Assembly (NCBI GenBank): GCA_021234155.1
Contig: JAJEKV010000027.1
Location: forward strand, 8,168,873-8,232,872
Reading direction: 5' to 3'
Origin: Isoetes taiwanensis
Lineage: Eukaryota > Streptophyta > Lycopodiopsida > Isoetales > Isoetaceae
DNA length: 64,000 bases
Shown: positions 54,593-64,000 of the stretch, piece by piece
How the letters are laid out: each line of letters begins with the position of its first letter
How positions within the stretch are numbered: position 1 is the stretch's first letter
Program-made: the position numbers and the translations under genes
Notes under the pieces: model-generated
Databases searched by the model: none
What the model was told of the DNA's origin: nothing
What the model saw: only the letters and a program-made list of their open reading frames with translations

Positions 54593-57500
54593 ATGCTTAT
54601 TTGTAGGCTCTCTAGCTTTCTTTGTGTTGTTCTTTCCTACATCACTATCACTCAATCCTACATTATCACTCAATGCTGGCTAGGACCATCCCGAAATATA
54701 TCCATCCTTGAGATCAAAGCCCTATATATTCATGACCATATAATTCCTAATTTTCCAATATCAACGATATAAAGAACAGTAAAAAACCCAATTAAAAATT
54801 AAATCACATGTAGATAATGGTTACATAAACGAACAGGATTTGAACCTGTAGGTTTCCTCATGAATACAACAACAAGCATGAATAGAAAACACATAATCTT
54901 TGCTCCTTAGGAATCGAATGTATTGAACCCAAATACATCCAATGAGCTGAAATTTTGAAATCATACCTGAGGAGGTGGTTGTCGACAAGCTTTGCAAACC
55001 ATTCTGAGAGAGAATACCATACACATATTTTTTTTTACGCACAAAGCAAAAAGCTTGTTATTCAAATATAAAAATTACAAAATGTACATGTCTCATCTAA
55101 CTGTGTAAGCACAAGAAGATGCCACAAGAACATGAACCTAAAGCACAATGTACTTATTCCAGAATATGAGACTAATGATAAAAGTCAATTTGAAGATCCT
55201 TGAATCGAATACATTCCCTCACTTCTAGCTCAAGGAAGGAACGATCCTAAGCCATCAGTATCTTAGCCTTGGCCACAATAATAACATCAGGAGCAGATGA
55301 GTAGATGCCCTGAAAAATGTGACGTCTGTGATGCTCCCATATTGACTACTTTAGCCAATCAGAACCAAGATGGAATGCCCTCGGTCTAATTGGGGTATGC
55401 ATTGGGTAGAAAGCGAACATAACGCATTGACAGTCTGCGCTGTTAAATAAGCCTTGTAGTCCGGCTTGCATCAAAGCCGCTAAACATGTTGAATCCCCAT
55501 CATATTCAATGGGATCCCCTTTGATAGAGGTCCCAATTTTTTTTTCTTTCCCATTTAAGAGGACGAATTTGGATAATCCCCATTATCTCCGTAAAAATGG
55601 ATGCAAAACAGCTCATGATATGCCTGAAAAGTCCTTGAGATAACCTTTCCAACGATAGCAAGATCATTGAAAATAGGCTCCCCATTCAAAAGTTATAGAT
55701 GTTCAAAGCCAGCTTCGGGCAAAACCTGCGTTTTTTTCCATTTTTTAGAGAGCTCAATCTTAACGTTAACTTAGTTTTCTTTTATTAAGCTCCTTAAAAG
55801 GTCAGTGCTACACTGCTTCTTTCATGGATTGAGCACAACAACAGCGTACTTGTCTCCCACCATAAGGGCACAAGCCATACCATATATTTAAAGTTCTAGC
55901 ATTTGCTTCTACGTGTTTTGTCCAGTGGTAACATACTAGTTCTAGCAACTACAGGTCTCGATCTCGAGGCCACTCAAAATTGCACTCTGAACTGTTGGAT
56001 GTCAAATCCGATAGATGCAATGCAAAGTGGTTGTGGGCATGGCCCCAACGAGCAATGTAGTGTGGTGTGTGGTCACAACCAAGCAATGTAGTGTGTTGTG
56101 TAGTCACATGTCGGTTGGATGTTGACTAATGGCGTGGCGTTAAAACAACTATCTATCTATCTATCTATTCTAATGGCAACAATTACTCTGTCGGGATCTT
56201 TGCTTAGTGGCGTGGCGTTAAAACAACTATCAATGTTGTTTTAGGTATCGTATATAATGATTTTGGGCGTATTGTACCTTGCATATCGTCTGATGCGTCG
56301 TGCTTTAAAAAAATAAGGTCCTTTTTTTTTTTTTTTTTTTTGGTTCGACCTTACCCTAATCGGCTTTTCTCTCTCTCTCATTTTCCCATGACCTAGCCAG
56401 CAGAAGTGAAGCCGGAAGTGCTCATTCCATGCCAATAGATCGGGAAGCAACTAGTTACGAGGGTCAAAGGGGATGCTTAGGGTGTTGATCTTTCTTGCAT
56501 TTTGGATTGATTTGGCTGTAAGAGTTTCGAGTTTGATAAGCATGATATTTGCTTCCTTTTCTTGCATCCATTTGTCCTTTGAAACTAACTTCATCCCTGT
56601 ACAACCTCCTAAACCTTTTGAGCATGTCATTTTAGTAGGTAAGAGTGTTTGTGTCTATTTTCTTTGCTTTCATTTTACTTCGAATATCATTTTCGGCCAT
56701 TCACGGGATGCTTGCGGCCTTGTACACAGTTTGATAAGGTCTTGCAAGCAAGTAAGAATATTAATACTTGTTGTTTTTGCTGTTATTTATCTTCAGTTGG
56801 TTGCTGTAGGTAAGCTCACTTATCTTCTACTGTGAAAGAATAGCCAGATTGATGTTGTACAGCTGGCCAAGGTAATACTCTTGGATAAAATAGTTTAGTA
56901 ATATATAAGGAAAATGGAAGTTTTTTTGTCAAATTTTTACTTGTGACAAGATCTTGTGCATAAGCAAAAATTGGATTGCACATAACTACTCTCGAAATTA
57001 TGTTTGCCTATCTGTGGCAGCACATTTGCCTATCTTGCCCATTATAATAATTTTCTTTTTTAAATTCAAATCATTTAGAGGCCCATTAAAGATACATTTT
57101 TCTACTTATAATGTCTATTTTTTCAATAGTGCGGTGATAAAAAAATGGAAATACATATGAAATTAGAATAAGTATTTTTTATGTAGTGTACGTACACAAT
57201 GTACTTTACATACTTTACGGCAAATATAACAACACATGCAAAATGTACATAAAGTACGCTAAACCTCTAAGGTACGAAAACCGTATAGTATATTAGAAGA
57301 CGTACTATACAAATCACGATTACACTCGTCGTGATTGACTACTTTGCAACTATCTAATCTATTTATTCTAATGGCAACAATTACTCATTTCCATTAGCAA
57401 TATTTGGTCTATATGCAAACCTAGATGTCCAAAGTTCCAAAAGCAATCCAAGCTTTTTATTTCGATCAATCTAGCCCTACAAAGGTGACTTAGGATAAAA

Positions 57501-58036
57501 TCTTGGCCCCGGTTCGACCATTTTTGGCAACTAAATCGTTGTTTGAGAACGAACACACCTTACGGCAGCTTCTGACTCTGAATCCAACAAAGTCCACATC
57601 GGATAAACTATATAAGGGCCAAATCGGACCCCTTCAATAGATCTAAGCCTTTCCGCCAGTCGAATGGCTTCCTATCTAGTATGCTGGCTTCCTTGACCTT
57701 CCTATGCTAGTAGCAGGCAACCAAATCAGACATGCTAGGCTCTTTAATCCACCCTTCATCTCATTACAAGGCTCAAGATCTTATCTTTGATCCAATGACC
57801 AAATCTACCAAATCGATGCTGCTCATTACAGCCCTTACGCCATAACCTTGCTTTTATCCTTGATGCCAATACTTATAGTTATCAAAAACTTCAGTTCTCA
57901 CCTATCTCTCTTATTTCTTATTCAGCAACACATTTTGTTGCAATGCCATCAAGTCTCCTTAAAAGCACCAGATTCAAACATTAAACCTCCTCGGCAAGCA
58001 ACTAAATAATAAAAACACTCCCAGTGTAAGCTTGAA
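54593..58036. other. Non-coding stretch with minor repeats
   Basis: No gene is recognised. The word 'ggcgtggcgttaaaacaact' occurs at about 56132 and about 56211; 'attctaatggcaacaattac' occurs at about 56167 and about 57365. A T-run stands at 56322-56341. A TATA-like 'ctatataaggg' stands at about 57608 without a gene I can attach to it. On the minus strand near 54830-54860 there is an ACAGG-TTCAAAT-CCTGT stem like a tRNA T-arm, without the other arms. Confidence 0.45.
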
Positions 58037-58114
58037 ACCACCCACCTTTCTTGTGTCCTTACCTACAATTAGAGCACCACCCACCTTTCTTGTGTCCTTA
58101 CCTGCAATTAGAGC
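58037..58114. repeat. Two-copy 39-bp tandem repeat
   Basis: 'accacccacctttcttgtgt' to 'caattagagc' is repeated head to tail with a single base difference. It lies about 330 bp beyond the stop codon of the epoxide hydrolase gene, so in its possible 3' flank. Confidence 0.92.
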
Positions 58115-58447
58115 TCCAGAAATCCTTTCATAGCGACAAGCAACAAGTTGCTCAATCTTGCTTCCACGAAGAAAAATTGAAACACTTCTATTCTTGATAT
58201 AAATATATAAACCTATTTGTTATAGAATGGGAAGTCTATAAGATGATTTAAAAGCTAATTTACATTACCAATTTAAGAGCTTAGAATAAGGGCGCACAAT
58301 TTGGCCTCTTGTTACAAGATTTTAATTGGCGTGCTTTCTTTGCTTCAATCACATCAACCTAAACATCATAAATATTGGAAAAGTCTTATTTGCAGCACTA
58401 CAACATTTATGTAATCATCAGAAAAGAACATCTTGCACCATTCATTT

Positions 58448-60032
58448 TTACACAAATTTTTTTAAGAACTTAACAAGGAGATCATTGACCACAGCAGCCT
58501 TCTCTTCATGCACAAAATGGCCAGCATCTTCAATCACGACAATATCCTGAAGGTTCGAAACAGCTTTGGCAAAATCAACACTATGTATGTACTCTTTTGC
58601 ACTTGCACCTGGAAAGTTGTAGGCACCATCACGATCCCCGATAATAAGCAATGTCGGCACATCTATTGTTTTTCCTGTCCAAGGGGCTTTCAGCTCCCAT
58701 GTTCTGCAAACATTTACAATGCATACAAGGGAATTGATTCATGTGTGCACATAAAGGGCAGGCGAAAAGATTAAGACTCCTTACATATCAATAGCTTCGA
58801 TAATAATTTAATGGACGGTAAAACCAGTCTTCTCATACTGATCTGAGTAAAACTTAATGTCTTCTTCTGTAGTCATGATGGCAGAGTTTGTGGTTGTGGA
58901 ACAGTTGCAAACATCTCAACACTTTCTGTATTTACTAATATGGCCTTAAATATAGACTTTATGTTTCTGGATGCAAAATCTTCTTCAGCTTTTCCTGGTT
59001 CCTGTTCATATTCAGCCAAAGAGATTTTTTCTAAAAACATGATGTGCCCATTGACATCTTGAAAATTACTGAACAATCTATAAGTCGAGACATATTTAGA
59101 CCATGAAATTGGGATCACGATGAACATGATCATAGTTTCCATGATACTGATTCATCATCTCAATAGTGAGCAGTTCTACCATGGCAGGTTTACAACAAAT
59201 ACCTAGGGTGTTAGGAAAAGCACTATCTAAGCAACACTGTTACTGAGATAGAATGAAATGACAGAATGACAAATAAACTGACCAGAGAATACGAGAATCA
59301 ATGGACACACATCCCTGAGTCTGTCTATGTATATGACCCCATTCTACTCTTCACTGTAAGAATATTACAGAAATGAAGCATACACTACATAATGCTACCC
59401 CTGATTATAAAGGAAACAAGAAACAAATTCTCTACACACCTGAAATCTGCACATGTAGAAGTTCTCTCCCAAAGCTTTCCTGACATGAAAGGCGGCTTCC
59501 AGAGGAATTTCTCATGGAGTACACGCTAAAAGCTACTAGTGCATGAACTCTATCAGGCCGAAATAAGCAGAGGTCCCATGCAATGACTGCTCCCCAGTCA
59601 TGACCAATCACAAAAACCTGATGCAGAAGCAGCTTCTAGTGATAGAACTCCTAAAAGACAAACTAAGAAATGGAAGTCCATACCTTGTTTTGATTTAAAT
59701 GGTCAAGAAGGCAAATCAAGTCCCCTACTACGTGCAAAGAGGCATAGCTTGAAATATCCTTAGGAGCATCAGACTGGCCATATCCTCGCATGTCTGGAGC
59801 CACTACGTGGTATCCAGCATCTGCCAATGCGTTGATCTGGTAGCGCCATGAGTACCAGCATTCTGGAAATCCATGCAAAAGCAGCACCGTTGGACCTGGG
59901 CAAATACAATGTAAGACGCAGCATATAATACAATGTTACAAGAGAGAGTTGAAAGACAAAACCTAATCCTTTTTCGACAAAATGGATGCGAATGCCATTT
60001 GTGTGCACAAATCTGTGAGTTACTCCTTCCAT
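58448..60032 (-). CDS. Soluble epoxide hydrolase-like alpha/beta hydrolase, five exons
   Basis: The enzyme opens epoxides with water, for example those of fatty acids in cutin and defence metabolism; cytosolic by family. Exons on the minus strand, all with GT-AG borders: 60032-59963, 59895-59684, 59617-59440, 59001-58785, 58703-58448. They total 933 nt, about 311 codons, the usual family length. Seen: MEGVTHRFVHTNGIRIHFVE at the start, oxyanion motif HGFPECWYSW, nucleophile Asp in GHDWGA (exon 3), lid words FYMCRFQ and RPLNYYR, charge-relay Asp in GDRDGAYNFPG and catalytic His in EDAGHFVHEEK (exon 5), ending FLKKFV. Single-base slips disturb the frame in exon 3 (between AFSV and LGENFYM) and twice in exon 4 (after PQTLPS, near 58873, and near 58825 before RPLNYYR). 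The catalytic residues are all kept, so either the sequence has indel errors or decay is recent. No TATA box is obvious upstream of 60032. Confidence 0.9.
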
Positions 60033-60791
60033 ATTTGCAGTCCATAGCTAAGAAGCTGTGCTCTGTTGTATATGCGATGCCAACTGTTCTGTTGTTTATG
60101 TTATGTTAGACGATTGCTGTTCTTATGTTAATAATTTTTGGGTTGCAAGGGGAAACCCTAGGCGAGGTTGTGATGTTTGCAGAATATGCTTTGAATAGTG
60201 TGGAGGAAGGAATAAGAGGAGAATATGTCAATTGAAGGGTCAGTTTTTGGCATTTGTTTCCAAATTGGGTTCTTCGAAATATGTCGGGAACTATGAGATT
60301 GCATGTATTCATCGTTTGAAGTGCATGTGTTTCAGAACGGAGGAGCATCGGGACGTCCAGTGCTCTGTCTAGCACCATATTACTCTAGTTTTGTGGGATC
60401 ATCCTTAGGTTTTTGCTATCTCAACAAAGGCTATATTGTCCCTATTCCCTGTTTTGCTTATTTAAACTGTTGAATTTGAAGTGATCCAGACGATTTCCTT
60501 TTTCCTTAGGTCAAATCAAAAAGACGGTTTCTTTTGCCTTTTCTATCGAGAGGGTATAACGGTTCGTATTGGTTTATCAAAGATTTTTTGCATGGAAGGG
60601 CAGCTTTTGCAGCCAAAACTATTTTGTTCAGGTGGGTTTTGGGCGTGAACGAAGTCATCATCAATTATGTGAAACGTTTGAAGTATTCTATTTATAGATG
60701 ATGGGAGTTCAGTAATCAATGTTGTGCATACCACGATTTAGCCTTGTGGGGTTTGATTTTACGACCGTTTAGAGGGCAACCCTCTTTTGTG
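60033..60791. other. Upstream flank of the epoxide hydrolase gene
   Basis: The stretch contains the presumed promoter of the minus-strand gene. I see no clear TATA box, no other coding frame with family motifs and no repeats. A gene of the opposite family (60792-61523, minus) begins to its right. Confidence 0.5.
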
Positions 60792-61523
60792 TTAGCAACT
60801 TGTTTTATATTTATTATAAAACCAGGAAATTCCATTTTCAATGGCTTTTAAGGATGTCATTGGGGTACTTTTCTTCTGCTTGGACTCCTTAGAATTTTTT
60901 AGAGGAAGTTGCTCAGCACGTTCTATGAAGCAAGTGTCTGGAATATATTTAAGGAAGTTTAATCCCTCTCGGTGGACTTCCCTTAGTTTGGTGTGTACTT
61001 CTTCCCCTGTGAAGAAGCTTTGTCCATCCTTCAAGTAGAACTTGATGTGATGTTGAAAGGTGAGATCATTCAACTTGTTCACAGCTTGTTCTCTGTCTGA
61101 ACGTTGAGAGAAAACAAACTCTCTGAAGTCATCAGTCTCTTTAAGAAGCTCAATCACTGGAACGGGAGTGTAAGAATCTTCAATAATTCGAACTAAAGTA
61201 GGAAGAGAAAAAGCCTTCTTCCTTCTAAGGCGCACAGAAAATCTGCTGAATATTTGGTCAATCTGATCATGAGTGTGGCCTACAAGTAAGAATCCGAGCT
61301 TCACTTTTCTAAAGATCCCTAGCTCCACTAACATGGCACAGTAAGCAAAGAGTGTTTGATTCTTGTTCTCTCTTGTATTATTGTCAAGTTGCAGGTAGAG
61401 CACTGGTGGTAATTGCTCTTGCTCGTACAGGACCTTGTTAAGAATTCTAATTGTGAGGAGATGGACCACAAGACACCGTGCCAGCAAAGGTTGTTGCAGC
61501 TTCTTCACAAGGAGTTCGTTCAA
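60792..61523 (-). CDS. DUF7869-like protein, C-terminal part
   Basis: The minus-strand frame is uninterrupted for 243 codons to a stop at 60792. It carries the family core VLYLQLDNNTRENKNQTLFA, MLVELGIFRKVKLGFLLVGH and THDQIDQIFSRFSVRLRRKK, the same motifs as in the decayed gene at 26.0-26.3 kb (LQLDNASRQNKN, GFMMPRHTHDDIDAMFG). Conserved Asp, Asn and the His pair of GHTHDQID suggest an enzyme, and the family often behaves like a transposon gene, but its reaction is not known to me. The upstream frame continues open to about 61620 with one stop, so the true start is uncertain and the N-terminal part, including any Cys-rich region, is not seen. The C-terminus is Lys-rich. It is the better preserved of the two copies. 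Confidence 0.65.
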   Translation of the reverse strand: MNELLVKKLQQPLLARCLVVHLLTIRILNKVLYEQEQLPPVLYLQLDNNTRENKNQTLFAYCAMLVELGIFRKVKLGFLLVGHTHDQIDQIFSRFSVRLRRKKAFSLPTLVRIIEDSYTPVPVIELLKETDDFREFVFSQRSDREQAVNKLNDLTFQHHIKFYLKDGQSFFTGEEVHTKLREVHREGLNFLKYIPDTCFIERAEQLPLKNSKESKQKKSTPMTSLKAIENGISWFYNKYKTSC

Positions 61524-61642
61524 ACATGTCCCTTAGAGCCGATTGAAATTCCGAAATCCATGTGTCACCACGGTTGTGTGAAGAGGAGTAGATGCTATGA
61601 GGTCATCTTCATTCCTTGTTTGTCTAAGTGAAGAAGGAGAAA

Positions 61643-61933
61643 CTACAAATGGCTGGGGTAGTCTGTCCAAAAACTTATCGAGGTGAGCCTCAGAGTGTCG
61701 AGGGATGGTACAAAAGGTGGTGGAAGATTGCTATGTGGAACAGGTGAGGCAATGAAAGGAGGTGGCAACCTGTTTCTTACTAGACTTGGAGAGGGCTGGA
61801 AAGGTGGTGGTAATCTACTAGTTACTGGACTCGGAGTGTCTTTGAGGAGTAACAAGGACCTTGACTTAGGTAGGAGTTGGAAAAGCATCCAAGGCCACGT
61901 GTTCCATCCGGGCAGAGGTACTAGAGGAAACAA
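61643..61933 (-). other. Proline-rich frame with a three-fold LPPPF repeat
   Basis: The minus-strand frame of 96 codons contains RLPPPFQPSPSLVRN, RLPPPFIASPVPHS and NLPPPFVPSLD at a spacing of 16-19 residues, which is a tandem repeat at DNA level too (period about 50-57 bp). It ends about 120 bp upstream of the DUF7869-like frame on the same strand and may be its disordered N-terminal part or an unrelated minisatellite. Confidence 0.4.
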
Positions 61934-62282
61934 AAGGTGGTGGTAGTTTGTTCAATAATTCGAATACTTGTTTGGTGTGATGCATTTGCGTGTGTAAGTC
62001 CACTTAAACCTATTCTATAATACATTAGTCCACCACTGTTTCAGGATTCCACTTTACATAGAAAAAAAGCCAGACCATAGTCTACCTTTAAAAGGAAAAT
62101 TTTAGCGCCAGGGTTGCATATTAGATTGTAAAGCTTTCTCGCCGGCCGAAAGTGCCTTCTATTCTATTTAGAGTTGTTGTATTCCAGATCACATAGCGAA
62201 AAACATGGACATATAAGCATTTTAGATATGTTAGATTTTACTTCTTATTCCAGAATAGGAATTTAGAACTTTATCGAGGGCT

Positions 62283-62607
62283 AAAGTGTATTCGAGGAGT
62301 ACACTTTGCCCTTCATAAAGGCAAAGTGTATCCGAATACACTTTGCCTTTTGTCAGAAGGGAAAAGTGTATTCCGGAATACATTTTGCCCTTCAGACAGA
62401 AGGCAAAGTATATTCCGGAATACACTTTGCCTAAAGACAATTTCTAAAAGTGTAAGTGTATTCCGGAATACACTTTTGCTTTTGTCTTTAGGAGAAGTGT
62501 ATTCGAAATACACTTTGCCTAGAGATAAAAGCCAAAGTGTGGCCCGGAATACACTTTGCCCTTGAATAAAAGGCAAAAGTGTATTCGAATATACACTTTG
62601 GCTTTGC
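62283..62607. repeat. Array of eight ~28-bp palindromes
   Basis: Palindromes with the core GTGTATTCCGGAATACAC, extended outward to GGCAAA...TTTGCC, stand at about 62283, 62320, 62362, 62401, 62455, 62490, 62531 and 62571. Linkers are 5-20 bp and are themselves variants of 'ttttgtc.aaggcaaa'. Several units are perfect (62401, 62455) and others have a few changes (62531 has GTGTGGCCCGGAATACAC). No coding frame is supported across the array. Confidence 0.95.
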
Positions 62608-62837
62608 CTCTAGCCAAAAGTGTATTTTGGAATAAGAATTTAGTAGCTTTGATGAACTTAGTCCTTGTTTTTTGCCTTTAACAATCCCTTTTTAGTTAGT
62701 TTGGCACACAAAAAAGCCAGCTCGTTGGACTTTTTTCTGATTGTTTTTTCTTATTTTTGCCCGTATTTAACACACAAATTAGCAATAATTATTCTGGAAT
62801 ACATTTTTCTATCTTTTTTTCCTCTTGACAAAGTTGT

Positions 62838-63294
62838 TTGAAACATGAATTTGGCAGGCAAGAAGGAAGCAAGAGGGCACCAAAGAAAGTGCTCAAGATA
62901 GTCAAACGGCCACACCCACAGAGAAAGTCGCAGAATCGCTGCCAGAACCCCAGCCGCCAAGACGGTCTTCGAAAGTTGGAGCTCTCGACGCTTAACTGGG
63001 TGGGTCTCGAGGTTGGTGGAGCTTTGATTATCTTTTAATAAAAGAAATATATATGTGTCTTATTTGAAGTTAAGTGTGGATATGTGACGTGCTCATTTAT
63101 TGATAAAGTGTTTGCTTTGTGCAGGAGAAGACCTACTTAAAAAATAAACATGTGGACTATGTAGTCAAACGTGAAGATAGCACATACATAGTATCCATTA
63201 AGGATGAGCAGTTGTCCGGATTTCATCCACATGGAAAGGATAAGATGATTCATACCTTGCAAGCACTTGTTGTACATATACAATCAAGTGCTTG
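62838..63294 (+). other. Possible two-exon gene fragment
   Basis: A frame from 62838 (MKHEFGRQEGSKRAPKKVLK) is basic and rich in Arg/Gln. A possible donor near 63000 (CTGG/GTGGGT) and acceptor at 63122 (TTGTGCAG) would join it to a second stretch encoding KHVDYVVKREDSTYIVSIKD and GFHPHGKDKMIHT (63145-63260). No family is recognised, and the splice reading is a guess. The second stretch is the more protein-like of the two. Confidence 0.25.
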
Positions 63295-64000
63295 AATCGA
63301 TCCGCTTTTAGGTTGGTTTTACGATTGTAGAACAAATTTGTGATGTAAGTTGGCTGAGTTTATAAAGATCATATTATGATTTCTTTTCAATGAAAAGTAA
63401 TGACCATGTGAATTAATTTAACAATTACAAAGACTTGTGTCATTTTCTGTCTGTGAAAAGGCAGCATTTTATGTACTTAAAACATTCTGGTTGTTTCAGG
63501 TAATCTTTAATACATACATGTCCATGTCCTTACCGGCAATGCAAAGAAACAACCAATCATAAAATTGCATATTTCCATACAATTCACATCCATTCATAAA
63601 ATTTATACAATTGCCTACATTCATCCAATTCAGCTCTATTCACACAATTGCCTACACTAGCTGCCCTTGTCATATACACAAATCCTCTAAGCACCAAAAC
63701 ATGTACAGTAAAAAAATAAGTTAGGTATTCAAATGGAATTAGAAGCAAAAACTTTTTACATTCAAAATTTTTCTTGGGCGTATGGCTTTACATCAGAACA
63801 TCATTTTAGAAATTTAAATGCTCGGAGGCTTCAACTATTCACAACAAAAAATCCCGGAGGCTTGCAGTCATATAGTAAGAAAATAGCCCGGAGGCATGTA
63901 CATTCCCTCGAAAAAGATAGAAGCTGGAGGCACGTTGGTGTGAAGCTGGAGGCAAGCTGGAGGCTAAGAACAAGGAAAAAAAAAAGAGGTGCTCTGCCCT
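63295..64000. other. Non-coding right edge with GGAGGC words
   Basis: No gene is recognised. Between 63820 and 63970 the word GGAGGC recurs six times ('ggaggcttcaac', 'ggaggcttgcag', 'ggaggcatgtac', 'ggaggcacg', 'ggaggcaagc', 'ggaggctaag'), first about every 30-45 bp and then every 11-17 bp. 'acaattgcctaca' occurs twice near 63610-63655. Confidence 0.5.

Noticed and set aside
54830-54860. tRNA-like T-arm (ACAGG-TTCAAAT-CCTGT) on the minus strand
   Set aside because: The 5-bp T stem is perfect, but no matching acceptor 5' strand, D-arm or anticodon arm is found in the 90 bp upstream. It is probably chance or a worn-out tRNA-derived remnant.
57600-57660. TATA-like box 'ctatataaggg' as a promoter
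   Set aside because: No gene on the plus strand follows it within 3 kb, and the epoxide hydrolase is on the other strand. It is listed only as part of a non-coding stretch.

Overview
The window looks like nuclear DNA of a land plant, most likely a fern or another seed-free vascular plant. Three things point there: a pentatricopeptide-repeat (PPR) gene with the SWNAMISGY / MPQRNVVSW repeat style abundant in such plants, a five-exon plant-type soluble epoxide hydrolase, and dense LTR retrotransposons, LINEs and hairpin repeats. The lineage is an inference. Only two stretches look like ordinary host genes: the PPR gene (49.7-51.3 kb, minus) and the epoxide hydrolase (58.4-60.0 kb, minus). Both show single-base frame slips, so the sequence itself may carry indel errors, or the genes may be decaying.

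Layout. 1-1.75 kb is empty flank. 1.75-6.8 kb holds an LTR-like segment with a tRNA-Met-type primer site, then two modules, each with a pair of ~69-bp near-palindromes exactly 201 bp apart, followed by TATA boxes and acidic gag-like reading frames. 6.84-11.83 kb is a Copia element on the minus strand with both LTRs, nested in gag-like DNA. 12.7-16.6 kb is a Ty3/Gypsy fossil (gag to integrase).

16.6-27.7 kb is the most unusual part. A ~1.7-kb direct repeat (16.6-18.3 and 22.7-24.3 kb) carries the 5' part of a plus-strand gene with a DUF8039-like exon. Downstream of the second copy this gene continues into a Cys-rich segment and a DUF7869-like core. Divergent from it, on the minus strand (18.7-21.1 kb), lies a gene with a ParB/sulfiredoxin-like 'G-N-H' domain. 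The region is filled with about 30 short hairpins of the form CAAATTGG...CCAATTTG, in three arrays, one of them inside a predicted intron of the ParB-like gene. A 529-bp foldback element sits in the 3' part of the DUF7869-like gene. I read this as a decayed two-gene mobile element of unrecognised type.

28.5-31.6 kb is a small Copia element with perfect 5-bp target duplications. 31.6-42.2 kb is T-rich and non-coding with several tandem duplications and one unrecognised 202-codon frame (35.25-35.86 kb). 42.2-54.6 kb carries four LINE 3' ends of one family, sharing the terminus CGTGGACGTTAAAA but with different short-repeat tails; the PPR gene lies among them. 60.8-61.5 kb holds a second DUF7869-like frame, uninterrupted over 243 codons. 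62.3-62.6 kb is an array of eight near-perfect palindromes.
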